A stretch of 38,383 bases of DNA from Dehalococcoidia bacterium (lineage in GTDB: Bacteria > Chloroflexota > Dehalococcoidia > UBA2979). Positions 8,324 through 15,053 of this stretch are shown here, in pieces. A program made the translations under genes and the position numbers. The stretch covers positions 1 through 38,383 of the forward strand of contig JANQNP010000037.1 in the NCBI GenBank assembly GCA_028279505.1, in the 5' to 3' direction. How positions within the stretch are numbered: the first letter of the stretch is position 1; every line of letters starts with the position of its first letter. Under the pieces are notes generated by a model. It did no database searches and was not told the DNA's origin. It worked only from the letters and a program-made list of their open reading frames with translations.

Positions 8324-9046
8324 ATGACGAGCAACGGTGGCGGCGGGAACGGTGCATCAGCCTCGGGTGAGGGCGATCCTTCTGATCTGACCCTCTCTAT
8401 CCGCGGCGTCCGCACCGAGCCGGGCGAGGTGCCCGGCGAGATGACTGTCGTCCTCAACACCACCCGAGGCGAGATCACCACCCACCTCAGACCCTGCGAG
8501 GGCCGCACCGGCTGCGTGATCTTCCTCGGCGGCGCTGGCGGCGGCGTGAAGGGTCCCGCCAACGAGGTCTACCAGCGCATCGGCGAGGCGCTGGTCGCGG
8601 CCGGCGTGACCTCGCTTCGCGTCGAGTACCGGGAGCCCGGCGAGTTCGAGGAGAGCGTCGTGGACGCCCTCGCGGGCGCCTCCTTCCTCAAGGGGATCGG
8701 GGCGACCGAGGCGGTCGTCGTCGGCCACTCCTTCGGCGGGGCGGTGGCGATCAAGGCGGCAGAGCTGAACGAGCTGATCACCGGCGTCGTCGCGATGTCG
8801 TCGCAGCGCTTCGGCACGCAGAGCGTCGATCAGCTCAACAAGCCGCTGCTGCTCATCCACGGTTCGAACGACGAGATCCTCGATCAGGCGGCCTCGCAGG
8901 ACATCTTCGAGCGCGCCGTCGAGCCGAAGCGGCTCGAGATCCTCGAAGGCGCGGGCCACGGGTTGCTGGAAGTCGCTGACGAGGTCTACGACCTGCTTCA
9001 CGACTTCATCACGATGTCAGTTGGCGCTTCGTCAGCAGAGCCGTAA
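8324..9046 (+). CDS. Alpha/beta hydrolase (dienelactone-hydrolase-like)
   Basis: This 240-residue protein has the alpha/beta-hydrolase core: an oxyanion-type glycine run GGAGGG early, the nucleophile elbow GHSFGG (VVVGHSFGGAVAIKAA), an acidic residue in LLIHGSNDEI and a late catalytic His in EGAGHGLLEV. The order and spacing fit a Ser-Asp-His esterase or peptidase of about 25 kDa. There is no signal peptide, so it is cytoplasmic. The substrate cannot be told. The ATG at 8324 is supported by the tight TAGGCT box before it and by the lack of any upstream in-frame ATG. The gene stands alone after gatA, 40 bases downstream, and may also receive read-through. Confidence 0.8.
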   Translation: MTSNGGGGNGASASGEGDPSDLTLSIRGVRTEPGEVPGEMTVVLNTTRGEITTHLRPCEGRTGCVIFLGGAGGGVKGPANEVYQRIGEALVAAGVTSLRVEYREPGEFEESVVDALAGASFLKGIGATEAVVVGHSFGGAVAIKAAELNELITGVVAMSSQRFGTQSVDQLNKPLLLIHGSNDEILDQAASQDIFERAVEPKRLEILEGAGHGLLEVADEVYDLLHDFITMSVGASSAEP

Positions 9047-9283
9047 CGTACTCGCTGGTTCGACCGGATCCTCACGGATCTGAAACTGTCACATCTCGTG
9101 TCAGCGGCCGGTTAACTCTCCGAGTTCGCGACGTAAGTCACCGAGGCGTGCGACGAGGTCGACTATAATCCGTAGTGCGAGACGAGGGCGCGAGCCGATC
9201 ACCGCGACCCGTCTGCCGACTTGCAATGAACACCGCGAGCTCCGCACCGCCGCCGGTCGCGAGAGCGCAGAGTGGGGGAGTCG
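9047..9283 (+). promoter_or_regulatory. Upstream region and promoter of citrate synthase
   Basis: This 237-base gap contains a perfect -10 box, TATAAT, at 9164-9169. No good -35 lies 17 bases before it. The predicted leader is about 110 bases long. It ends in GGGGG at 9274-9278, five bases before the ATG at 9284. A direct repeat GGATC at 9067-9071 and 9077-9081 is the only other structure noted. No RNA gene was recognised. Confidence 0.5.
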
Positions 9284-10435
9284 ATGACCCTGGAAACGCC
9301 AAGCTTCAGCCCCGGCCTCGAAGGAGTGCCGATCGCTGAGTCAGCCGTATCGCTCGTGGAGGGCGAAGTCGGGCGGCTGACCTATCGAGGCTATTCGATT
9401 GAAGACCTCACTGGTCCCGCCGGGACCTTTGAGGAGATCGTAGCGCTCCTCTACGACGGGGAGCTTCCCAGTCAGACCCGCATCGACGAGATGCGGGTTT
9501 TGTTTGAGCGTGAGCGCGCGCTCACCGACGAGCAGATCGAGATCGCCCGCCTCGCCGGCGTCGGCACCCACCCCATGTTCGCGCTCCAGGCCGCGGCAGC
9601 GACGCTCGGGCCGACCGACAACGACTTCGAACGCAAGGCCGACACCGTCGTCGAGCGCGGCCTCAGCCTGATCGCCAAGGTCGGGCATCTCGTCGGTGTG
9701 ATCGCGCAAGCCGCCGACGGCCGCCCCTACGACGGACCGAGGGCCGGCGAGTCGCACGCCGCCATGCTCGTCCGGATGATCACCGGCGAGGAGCCGTCCG
9801 ACCTGCAGGTCCGGATCATGAACGCGCTGCTGATCCTTCAGGCCGACCACTCCGCGGGAAACGCGTCGACGTTCACTTCCCGCGTCGTCGCCTCGACGAA
9901 GGCCGAGCCCGAGGCGGTGGTGTCCGCCTCGATCGGCGCGCTCTCGGGACCCGCGCACGGCGGCGCCAACGAGGGCTCGTTGCGACTCTTCCAGCAGATC
10001 GGTGACCCGGCAAAGGCCGAGGAGGAGATCTCCCGGCTGCTCGACGACAAGTTCAAGATCCCGGGCTTCGGCCACCGCGTGTACCACGTGAAGGACCCAC
10101 GCTCGAAGGTGATCCAGCGCCTCGCCGACGAGGTGATCGAGGACGGCACCGCCGCCGCAGACCACTACTCGATCGCGCTCACCGTCGAGAAGGTCGCCAC
10201 CGACCGCCTCGGCGACCGCGGGCTGTTCCCCAACGTCGACCTGTTCTCCGGCTGCGTCTTCGAGGCGATCGGCATCCCGATCGACTTCTTCACCCCGCTG
10301 TTCGCCGCCTCCCGCACCGCGGGTTGGATGGTGAACATGCAGGAGCAGTGGGAGTCCGGGAACCGGATCTTCCGCCCGAAGCAGATCTACGTCGGTCCCG
10401 AGCACCGCGACTTCGTGGAGATCGGCGCGCGCTAG
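9284..10435 (+). CDS. Citrate synthase
   Basis: The 383-residue enzyme condenses acetyl-CoA with oxaloacetate to enter the TCA cycle. Three catalytic regions are present: HSAGNASTFTSRVV, then GALSGPAHGGANE with the substrate-binding His, and GFGHRVYHVKDPRSKV with the second His. The Asp-containing C-terminal block is also present. Length of about 380 residues places it among the short dimeric type II-like citrate synthases that also include 2-methylcitrate synthase, so a role in propionate metabolism cannot be excluded. No prp genes are nearby. The ATG at 9284 is preferred over an in-frame GTG at 9272 because GGGGG lies five bases before it. A strong hairpin follows the stop codon. Confidence 0.93.
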   Translation: MTLETPSFSPGLEGVPIAESAVSLVEGEVGRLTYRGYSIEDLTGPAGTFEEIVALLYDGELPSQTRIDEMRVLFERERALTDEQIEIARLAGVGTHPMFALQAAAATLGPTDNDFERKADTVVERGLSLIAKVGHLVGVIAQAADGRPYDGPRAGESHAAMLVRMITGEEPSDLQVRIMNALLILQADHSAGNASTFTSRVVASTKAEPEAVVSASIGALSGPAHGGANEGSLRLFQQIGDPAKAEEEISRLLDDKFKIPGFGHRVYHVKDPRSKVIQRLADEVIEDGTAAADHYSIALTVEKVATDRLGDRGLFPNVDLFSGCVFEAIGIPIDFFTPLFAASRTAGWMVNMQEQWESGNRIFRPKQIYVGPEHRDFVEIGAR

Positions 10436-10458
10436 CGCCCGCACCACATCGCGAGACC

Positions 10459-10485
10459 GGAAGGCCGCCCGAAGGGCGGCCTTCC
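10459..10485. terminator. Strong hairpin terminator between convergent genes
   Basis: GGAAGGCCGCCC (10459-10470) and its exact complement at 10474-10485 form a 12-bp stem with a three-base loop (GAA). The downstream T-run is weak. It lies 23 bases after the citrate synthase stop and 33 bases from the stop of the facing deacetylase gene, so it may serve both strands. Confidence 0.8.
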
Positions 10486-10518
10486 TCGTTCCGAGGGCTA
10501 GCGTCGGAGATGGCCCAG

Positions 10519-11658
10519 CTACGCCGGCTCGAGCTCCCAGTGAGCGCTCTGAGCCGCGACGACCTCGGCGAGCGCGCGCTCGACGTCCAGACCCACCTCG
10601 TAGGACGGCCGTAGCCGATCGGCGCGGGCCTGGCCTCCGAGGTTGTCCGCGACGCCGCTGTCGATGCCGAGCAGCTCCTCGATGATGGCGAGGCCGCAGA
10701 CCGGGGCGTAGCTCTGGCTGTAGCCGCCCTCGTGGATGATCGCGAGGCGGCCGTTGCAGAGCTCCTCGGCGAGGTTCATCGTGGCGCGGGTCATGCGTCG
10801 GTAGCCGCCGGCGGTGATCACCATCCGCCCAAGCGGGTCTGAGCGGCTGGCGTCGAGCCCGTTCGAGACCACGATCAGGTCCGGGTTGAACTGGCGGGCG
10901 ATCGGGAAGACAACCCGCTCGAGCGTGGCCATGTAGCCGGCGTCGCCGGTGCCCGCGGGGAGCGGCACGTTCACCGTGCGGCCCGCGCCGCCCTCGCCGC
11001 CGGTCTCCTCCACCAGCCCCGAGTTCTCCGGGTAGAGGCCCTCCTGGTGGAGGGAGACCATCAGCACGCGGTCGTCGTCGTAGAAGGCCTCCTGCGTCCC
11101 GTTGCCGTGATGGACGTCCCAGTCGAGGACCATCACCCGCTCGGCGGTGCCTCGGGAGAGGGCGCGTTTCACGGCGATCGCGACGTTGCCGAAGAGGCAG
11201 AAGCCCATGCCCTGGCGGGCGACGGCGTGGTGGCCGGGCGGGCGGATCAGCGCGTAGCTGTTGTCGACCTGGCCCTCGAGGACGGCGTCGACGGCGGCGC
11301 AGGCGCCGCCGACGGCGAGCAGGGCGACCTCGAACGAACCTCGGGAGAGGCGGGCGCCCTCGCCGGCGTCGCTATAGCCGTCGCCGCTGGCGCTCAGCGC
11401 GAGCACGTTCTGGATGTGCTCGGGGGTGTGGAAGAGTGCGACGTCCTCGAGGGTTGCGGGTCCGAAGGGGAGCGCTTCGAGGCGCTCGGTGACGCCGGTG
11501 TGGTCGAGGAGCTCCTTGATCCGGCCGACCCGCCTCGGATGTTCGACGTGCGCCTCGGGCTCGAGGTACGGGTACGGCTCGGGTGGGCTGCCGACCACGC
11601 TCATCCCCGCGTCGTGGAGGAGGAAGTGCTCGTGGAAGACCAGTCCGGTGCCGCTCAT
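10519..11658 (-). CDS. Histone-deacetylase/AcuC/acetylpolyamine-amidohydrolase family protein
   Basis: This 379-residue zinc hydrolase removes acyl groups from lysine- or polyamine-type amides. The tandem active-site histidines are in RPPGHHA (143-144). The metal ligands fall in VLDWDVHHGNG (Asp181, His183) and in the GLDASRSDPLG segment. The glycine-rich HEGGYS block near the C-terminus is also typical. The C-terminal part is intact, so the enzyme should be active. The ATG at 11658 is chosen because GAAGGG lies six bases before it; an in-frame ATG at 11682 lacks this. Bacterial members include AcuC, which deacetylates acetyl-CoA synthetase, and polyamine deacetylases. Without neighbours such as acs or patA in the window, the target stays open. 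Confidence 0.88.
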   Translation of the reverse strand: MSGTGLVFHEHFLLHDAGMSVVGSPPEPYPYLEPEAHVEHPRRVGRIKELLDHTGVTERLEALPFGPATLEDVALFHTPEHIQNVLALSASGDGYSDAGEGARLSRGSFEVALLAVGGACAAVDAVLEGQVDNSYALIRPPGHHAVARQGMGFCLFGNVAIAVKRALSRGTAERVMVLDWDVHHGNGTQEAFYDDDRVLMVSLHQEGLYPENSGLVEETGGEGGAGRTVNVPLPAGTGDAGYMATLERVVFPIARQFNPDLIVVSNGLDASRSDPLGRMVITAGGYRRMTRATMNLAEELCNGRLAIIHEGGYSQSYAPVCGLAIIEELLGIDSGVADNLGGQARADRLRPSYEVGLDVERALAEVVAAQSAHWELEPA

Positions 11659-11703
11659 TGTGTGCCCTTCGCCCGGGCGCATGATACGGCGCGGACGTTT
11701 CCG

Positions 11704-12498
11704 TCAGGCGTCGCGCTTCCGGGCGAGCGCGAGCGTCAGCACGAGCGGTCGAATGACATATCCCTCGAACTCGGCGTCGATGAACGCCGCGAGGTCGGCG
11801 ATGAACCGCTCGCGCTCGTCGCGCGGGAGCTGCTCGGTGCCGGAGTAAGACCGGACGAGGTCGGTGTACTCCTCGGTCGAGTAGCGCTGGTCGAAGCGGT
11901 AGCGGAACAGCTCCACCGACTCGAACGCCTGCGTGTCGATGATCTCGCCGATCTCGACGGGTGTGACCTCCTCGTCGGGTAGCTCTGGCGTCGAGTCCTG
12001 GCTGAAGTAGCGGCCGTAGATCGGCTGCGACGCGGCGAAGTAGCCGCGATCGGCCTCGGAGGCGATCTGGTGCGGGTGGACGATGGCGAGGACGCCGCCC
12101 GGCCGCAGCGTGGACAGCACCCTCTCGTAGCGGGTCGCCGGGTCGAGCCAGTGGAACGAGGTGGCGGCGAAGACGAGGTCGGCGATGCCCTCGGGGAGGG
12201 GCGCGTCCTCGAAGCGTTCGTTGATCACGACGAGGCGCGGCTCGTCCGGGAACTTGCCGCGCAGGAACGTCGCGAGGTGCGGGCCCGGCTCCACCGCTGC
12301 GACCGTCGCGCCGCGCTTCAACAGCGCGCCCGTCGCCTGCCCCGTCCCGGGTCCGATCTCCACCGTCGCGAGGGCGCTCGGGTCGTCTCGATCGACGCCG
12401 ATGTAGTTGAACAGGTCCCAGTACAGCCGCTCCGGGTAGAGCGGCCGCGCGCGGTCGTAGATCTCCGCGACGTCGTCGAACCAGCTGACCGGGCGCAC
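11704..12498 (-). CDS. Class I SAM-dependent methyltransferase
   Basis: The 264-residue protein has a methyltransferase-11/25-type core with motif I EIGPGTGQATGALLKRG starting at residue 47, a motif II acidic residue in VAAVEPGPHLA, and FAATSFHWLDP as motif IV. The opening WFDDVAEIYDRARPLYPERLY resembles the small stand-alone methyltransferases related to trans-aconitate methyltransferase and to yeast Crg1-like proteins. The true substrate is unknown. The start is GTG at 12498 with AAGGA five bases before it. It lies between trpS and the deacetylase gene on the same strand, with gaps of 66 and 45 bases, so it may be part of a loose transcript with them. Confidence 0.8.
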   Translation of the reverse strand: MRPVSWFDDVAEIYDRARPLYPERLYWDLFNYIGVDRDDPSALATVEIGPGTGQATGALLKRGATVAAVEPGPHLATFLRGKFPDEPRLVVINERFEDAPLPEGIADLVFAATSFHWLDPATRYERVLSTLRPGGVLAIVHPHQIASEADRGYFAASQPIYGRYFSQDSTPELPDEEVTPVEIGEIIDTQAFESVELFRYRFDQRYSTEEYTDLVRSYSGTEQLPRDERERFIADLAAFIDAEFEGYVIRPLVLTLALARKRDA

Positions 12499-12564
12499 GG
12501 GCTTCCTTCGAGGATCGCGTCGGTTGGCTTCGATCGTAGCGCGCCTCGCGGCGCGCCCGAACTC

Positions 12565-13590
12565 CTACCCGAGGTAGTCGAGCTTCAGCGCCTCGCGTAC
12601 CCGCTCCATCGTCGCCTGGGCCGCCGCCCGATAGCGCTCGGTGCCGGCCGCGAGCGCTTCGCGCACCTGCTCCGGGTGCGCCTCGAAGTGGGCGCGGCGC
12701 TCCCGCCAGGGCTCCATCATCTCGTTGAGCGCGGCGGCGAGCTTGGTCTTCACCTCGACGTCGCCGACCGTGCCGGCGCGGTAGCGCTCCTTCAGGTCGT
12801 TGACCTCGTCTTCGTTGGGGTTGAAGGCGTCGTGGTACATGAAGACCGGATTGCCCTCGACATGGCCGGGGTCCGTCGCACGGAGGCGCGTCGGGTCCGT
12901 GTACATCGAGCGGACCTTCTTGGTCACCGTCTCCTCGTCGTCCTTCAGCCAGATGGCGTTGTCCTTGGACTTGCTCATCTTGGTGTCCGGACCGTCGATG
13001 CCGACGAGGCGGGGGACGCGGCCGACGAGGCCCTTCGGGACGGGGAAGATCTCCTCGCCGTTGCCGAAGAGGCGGTTGAAGCGGCGGGCCACCTCGCGGG
13101 TCATCTCGATGTGCGGGAGTTGGTCCTCACCAACAGGCACGAGGTGGGATCGCGGCATCAGGATGTTGGCCGTCTGCATCACCGGGTAGGTGAAGAAGGC
13201 GACCGGCACTGACTCGCCGATGTCGTCCATCTCCGCCTTGAGGGTGGGGTTGCGCTGGAGGCGGCCGAGCGGGACCCACCAGCTCAGCCAGGTGGTGAGC
13301 TCGGCGTGCTCGGGGACGAGGCTCTCGACGCCGAAGTTCGAGATCTCCGGGTCGAGGCCGACGGCGAGCCAGTCCATCGCGACCTCGAGGACCCAGCCAC
13401 GGACGTCGTCGACCTGGTCGGCGTAGTCCGAGACCTGGTAGTCGGCGATGAGGAAGAACGCCTGATATTCGTGCTGAAGCTTGCGCCAGTTCTCGAGGGC
13501 GCCGCCGTAGTGACCGAGGTGCAGCGACCCGGTCGGACGTATGCCGGTCATGATGCGCGGACGGTGGGTGCTTCGTGTCTCCGAAGTCAT
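12565..13590 (-). CDS. trpS: Tryptophanyl-tRNA synthetase
   Basis: This 341-residue class I synthetase charges tRNA(Trp). The HIGH-type motif is GSLHLGHYGG (His24 to His27) and the KMSKS loop is present as KMSKSKDNAIW. The segment LMPRSHLVPVGEDQLPHIEMTREVARRFN is the family block that contacts tryptophan and the dimer partner. Length is normal. The ATG at 13590 has no clear ribosome binding site. TACCCT at 13606-13601 could be a -10 box giving a leader of only a few bases. A 15-bp hairpin lies 67 bases upstream. The TRAP or T-box elements used by some trpS genes were not recognised. Confidence 0.96.
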   Translation of the reverse strand: MTSETRSTHRPRIMTGIRPTGSLHLGHYGGALENWRKLQHEYQAFFLIADYQVSDYADQVDDVRGWVLEVAMDWLAVGLDPEISNFGVESLVPEHAELTTWLSWWVPLGRLQRNPTLKAEMDDIGESVPVAFFTYPVMQTANILMPRSHLVPVGEDQLPHIEMTREVARRFNRLFGNGEEIFPVPKGLVGRVPRLVGIDGPDTKMSKSKDNAIWLKDDEETVTKKVRSMYTDPTRLRATDPGHVEGNPVFMYHDAFNPNEDEVNDLKERYRAGTVGDVEVKTKLAAALNEMMEPWRERRAHFEAHPEQVREALAAGTERYRAAAQATMERVREALKLDYLG

Positions 13591-13656
13591 CTGGTGGAGA
13601 AGGGTAGGTCATCGGTTCGACACGTTCGACCCGGAGGGCTTGCGCTTCTAGTTGCA

Positions 13657-13690
13657 AGACAGGGTCGATCGGAGACGATCGACCCTGTCT
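13657..13690. repeat. Perfect 15-bp inverted repeat with a GAGA loop
   Basis: AGACAGGGTCGATCG (13657-13671) is followed by GAGA and the exact complement at 13676-13690. On the plus strand the loop is a GNRA tetraloop, which makes a very stable RNA hairpin. Neither strand has a T-run after it, so it is not a standard terminator. On the minus strand it would fall in the untranslated leader of trpS if transcription starts that far up. On the plus strand it lies before the terminator at 13763-13790. Confidence 0.75.
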
Positions 13691-13735
13691 GGATGCCGGG
13701 CGACTTGCCGGTGGCGGTGGTAGACTCGCGTTGCT

Positions 13736-13790
13736 TGGCGGCCGCCCATGCATGCGGTCGTGACGGGGACCGCGGCATGGTCCCCGTTTT
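13736..13790 (+). terminator. Plus-strand intrinsic terminator with a competing upstream pairing
   Basis: ACGGGGACC (13763-13771) pairs with GGTCCCCGT (13779-13787) over a seven-base loop and runs into TTTT at 13787-13790, a textbook intrinsic terminator pointing right. Upstream, GCGGTC at 13754-13759 can instead pair with GACCGC at 13768-13773, which would break the terminator. The palindrome GGCGGCCGCC at 13736-13745 adds a further fold. TAGACT at 13721-13726 could be a -10 box. No plus-strand protein gene precedes or follows it, so it may end a small RNA. Confidence 0.55.
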
Positions 13791-13795
13791 CGTTC

Positions 13796-14941
13796 CTAGG
13801 CAACCTCCTCTCGAGCTCGGATTCGGCCGTAGCCCTCCGACTTGAGGTCGGACAGCGCCTCGTGGATCGCGTAGGCAGTCTCTTTGGAGCCGCCGATACT
13901 GAAGCGGCCGCTTGGCGTGAACTTCCCCGCGATGCCGGCCCAGTGCTCGCCCCGTGCCCAGTTGACGCCAATGAGCCGCGCCGCGCGGTCCGCGATGAAC
14001 TCCGCGCGAGCCGACCCTTCCAAGGCTGCAGCGCCGTGACCGAGAGCACCGATTGCAGCAAAAACTGCGGGCGCAGCCGCGACCGTGTTCTCTCGGTCTT
14101 CGATCTCGTCGCCGATGGATCCTGTGACCGCGGTGAACCAGTCGACTGCGAGGCTTTCGAGTGCCTCGAACTCGTCGTCATCGACGGCCACGGGCTGGTT
14201 TCCGAGGCCTACGCCGGCGATGCCCTTGTAGAGGGTGACGCACGCACCACGGAGGGTCACGATCGTCACCACGTCCTCATCGCGCTTTCGCAACTGGCGT
14301 CGGCTCCGGTTTACGCGATCACGGAGGAGCGGGACCCGTCGCTCAACGGTGTCCGCCAGTCTGGTCATGGGGTCTACGGTGTCCATCGACGCTGCGATCG
14401 CCGCGTTCGGCTTGTGACCGAGCGCGTTCAAGTCATGGAATGCTTGTCGCGCCCACTTCTGCGACCGACCGTGGTGGATGACCACGGGTACCCTCTCGCT
14501 CGCGAGGGCCGGTTCATCGAGAAGTGCTTCTAGGCGGGCAGCGAGCTGCGTCTCGCCGTCGATGGCAATCAGGGTCACGCCGAACGGGAGCTTCAGCAGT
14601 GAGGTCCCGTGCTCCAGCCCCACGACATCGAGTGACCGCTCCGTCCACAGGGTGATGTCCGGTACGATGCCCGGCCGCTCTTTGCGGTACACGTCGACGA
14701 TGTAGTCGGCGTAGGGCTGAACGTTCTTGCGCTTCACGCCCTCGAAGACGCGCTGAACGACCTGCCGGATCTCGAACGCTTCTGAAAGTTGCTGATCGCG
14801 GGCTCGGTCCCGAGCGCTCTCGGTAAGGCGCGGGTCGACGAGCAGTTGCCGCAGCTTGGCCGTCGGCAGCGCGCCCACAAAGGTGTGATCGTCGATCTGG
14901 GTTCCGGGGACGTGATCGAATTCCCCGACGTTGATAACCAT
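13796..14941 (-). CDS. Orphan DndB/DGQHR-domain-like protein
   Basis: The 381-residue protein aligns in pattern with the DndB/DGQHR family. A helical segment KRKNVQPYADYIVDVYRKE leads into LIAIDGETQLAARLEAL, where DGETQ at 128-132 occupies the DGQHR position. After it comes VPVVIHHGRSQKWARQAFHDLNALG with FHDLN at 168-172, which matches the QxFxDLN block of DndB. DndB proteins regulate or assist DNA phosphorothioation operons, but no dndACDE, ssp or restriction genes are in view. The chosen ATG at 14941 has GAGGAA nine bases before it and lies downstream of a near-consensus promoter. A longer TTG-started form would overlap that promoter. GC content is visibly lower than in the flanking genes, especially at the 5' end, which suggests recent acquisition. 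Confidence 0.65.
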   Translation of the reverse strand: MVINVGEFDHVPGTQIDDHTFVGALPTAKLRQLLVDPRLTESARDRARDQQLSEAFEIRQVVQRVFEGVKRKNVQPYADYIVDVYRKERPGIVPDITLWTERSLDVVGLEHGTSLLKLPFGVTLIAIDGETQLAARLEALLDEPALASERVPVVIHHGRSQKWARQAFHDLNALGHKPNAAIAASMDTVDPMTRLADTVERRVPLLRDRVNRSRRQLRKRDEDVVTIVTLRGACVTLYKGIAGVGLGNQPVAVDDDEFEALESLAVDWFTAVTGSIGDEIEDRENTVAAAPAVFAAIGALGHGAAALEGSARAEFIADRAARLIGVNWARGEHWAGIAGKFTPSGRFSIGGSKETAYAIHEALSDLKSEGYGRIRAREEVA

Positions 14942-14993
14942 CGCTACTCGTTCCTCGAGATGCGCTACCACCGCTGCACCGGGAACGAGATTG

Positions 14994-15022
14994 AGAATAT
15001 CTATCTCGAGTTCGACTGTCAA
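14994..15022 (-). promoter_or_regulatory. Near-consensus sigma70 promoter of the DndB-like gene
   Basis: On the minus strand TTGACA (15022-15017) is followed by a 17-base spacer and TATTCT (14999-14994). The -35 is perfect and the -10 matches four of six consensus bases (TATAAT). The predicted start near 14987 leaves a leader of about 45 bases with GAGGAA before the ATG at 14941. It is the only consensus-like two-part promoter noticed in the window. Confidence 0.7.
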
Positions 15023-15053
15023 TCGATTCGAGATTCGATCTGTGAGGCTCGTC

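Noticed and set aside
13705..13745. A tRNA-Leu-like D-arm (TGGCGG-TGGTAGAC)
   Set aside because: No anticodon arm, no TTCRA T-loop and no acceptor pairing could be found in the next 60 bases.
13762..13777. T-box-like GGGACCGCGG segment before the terminator
   Set aside because: Only part of the AGGGTGGNACCGCG core matches, the TGG that pairs with tRNA is not in place, and no gene lies downstream on that strand.
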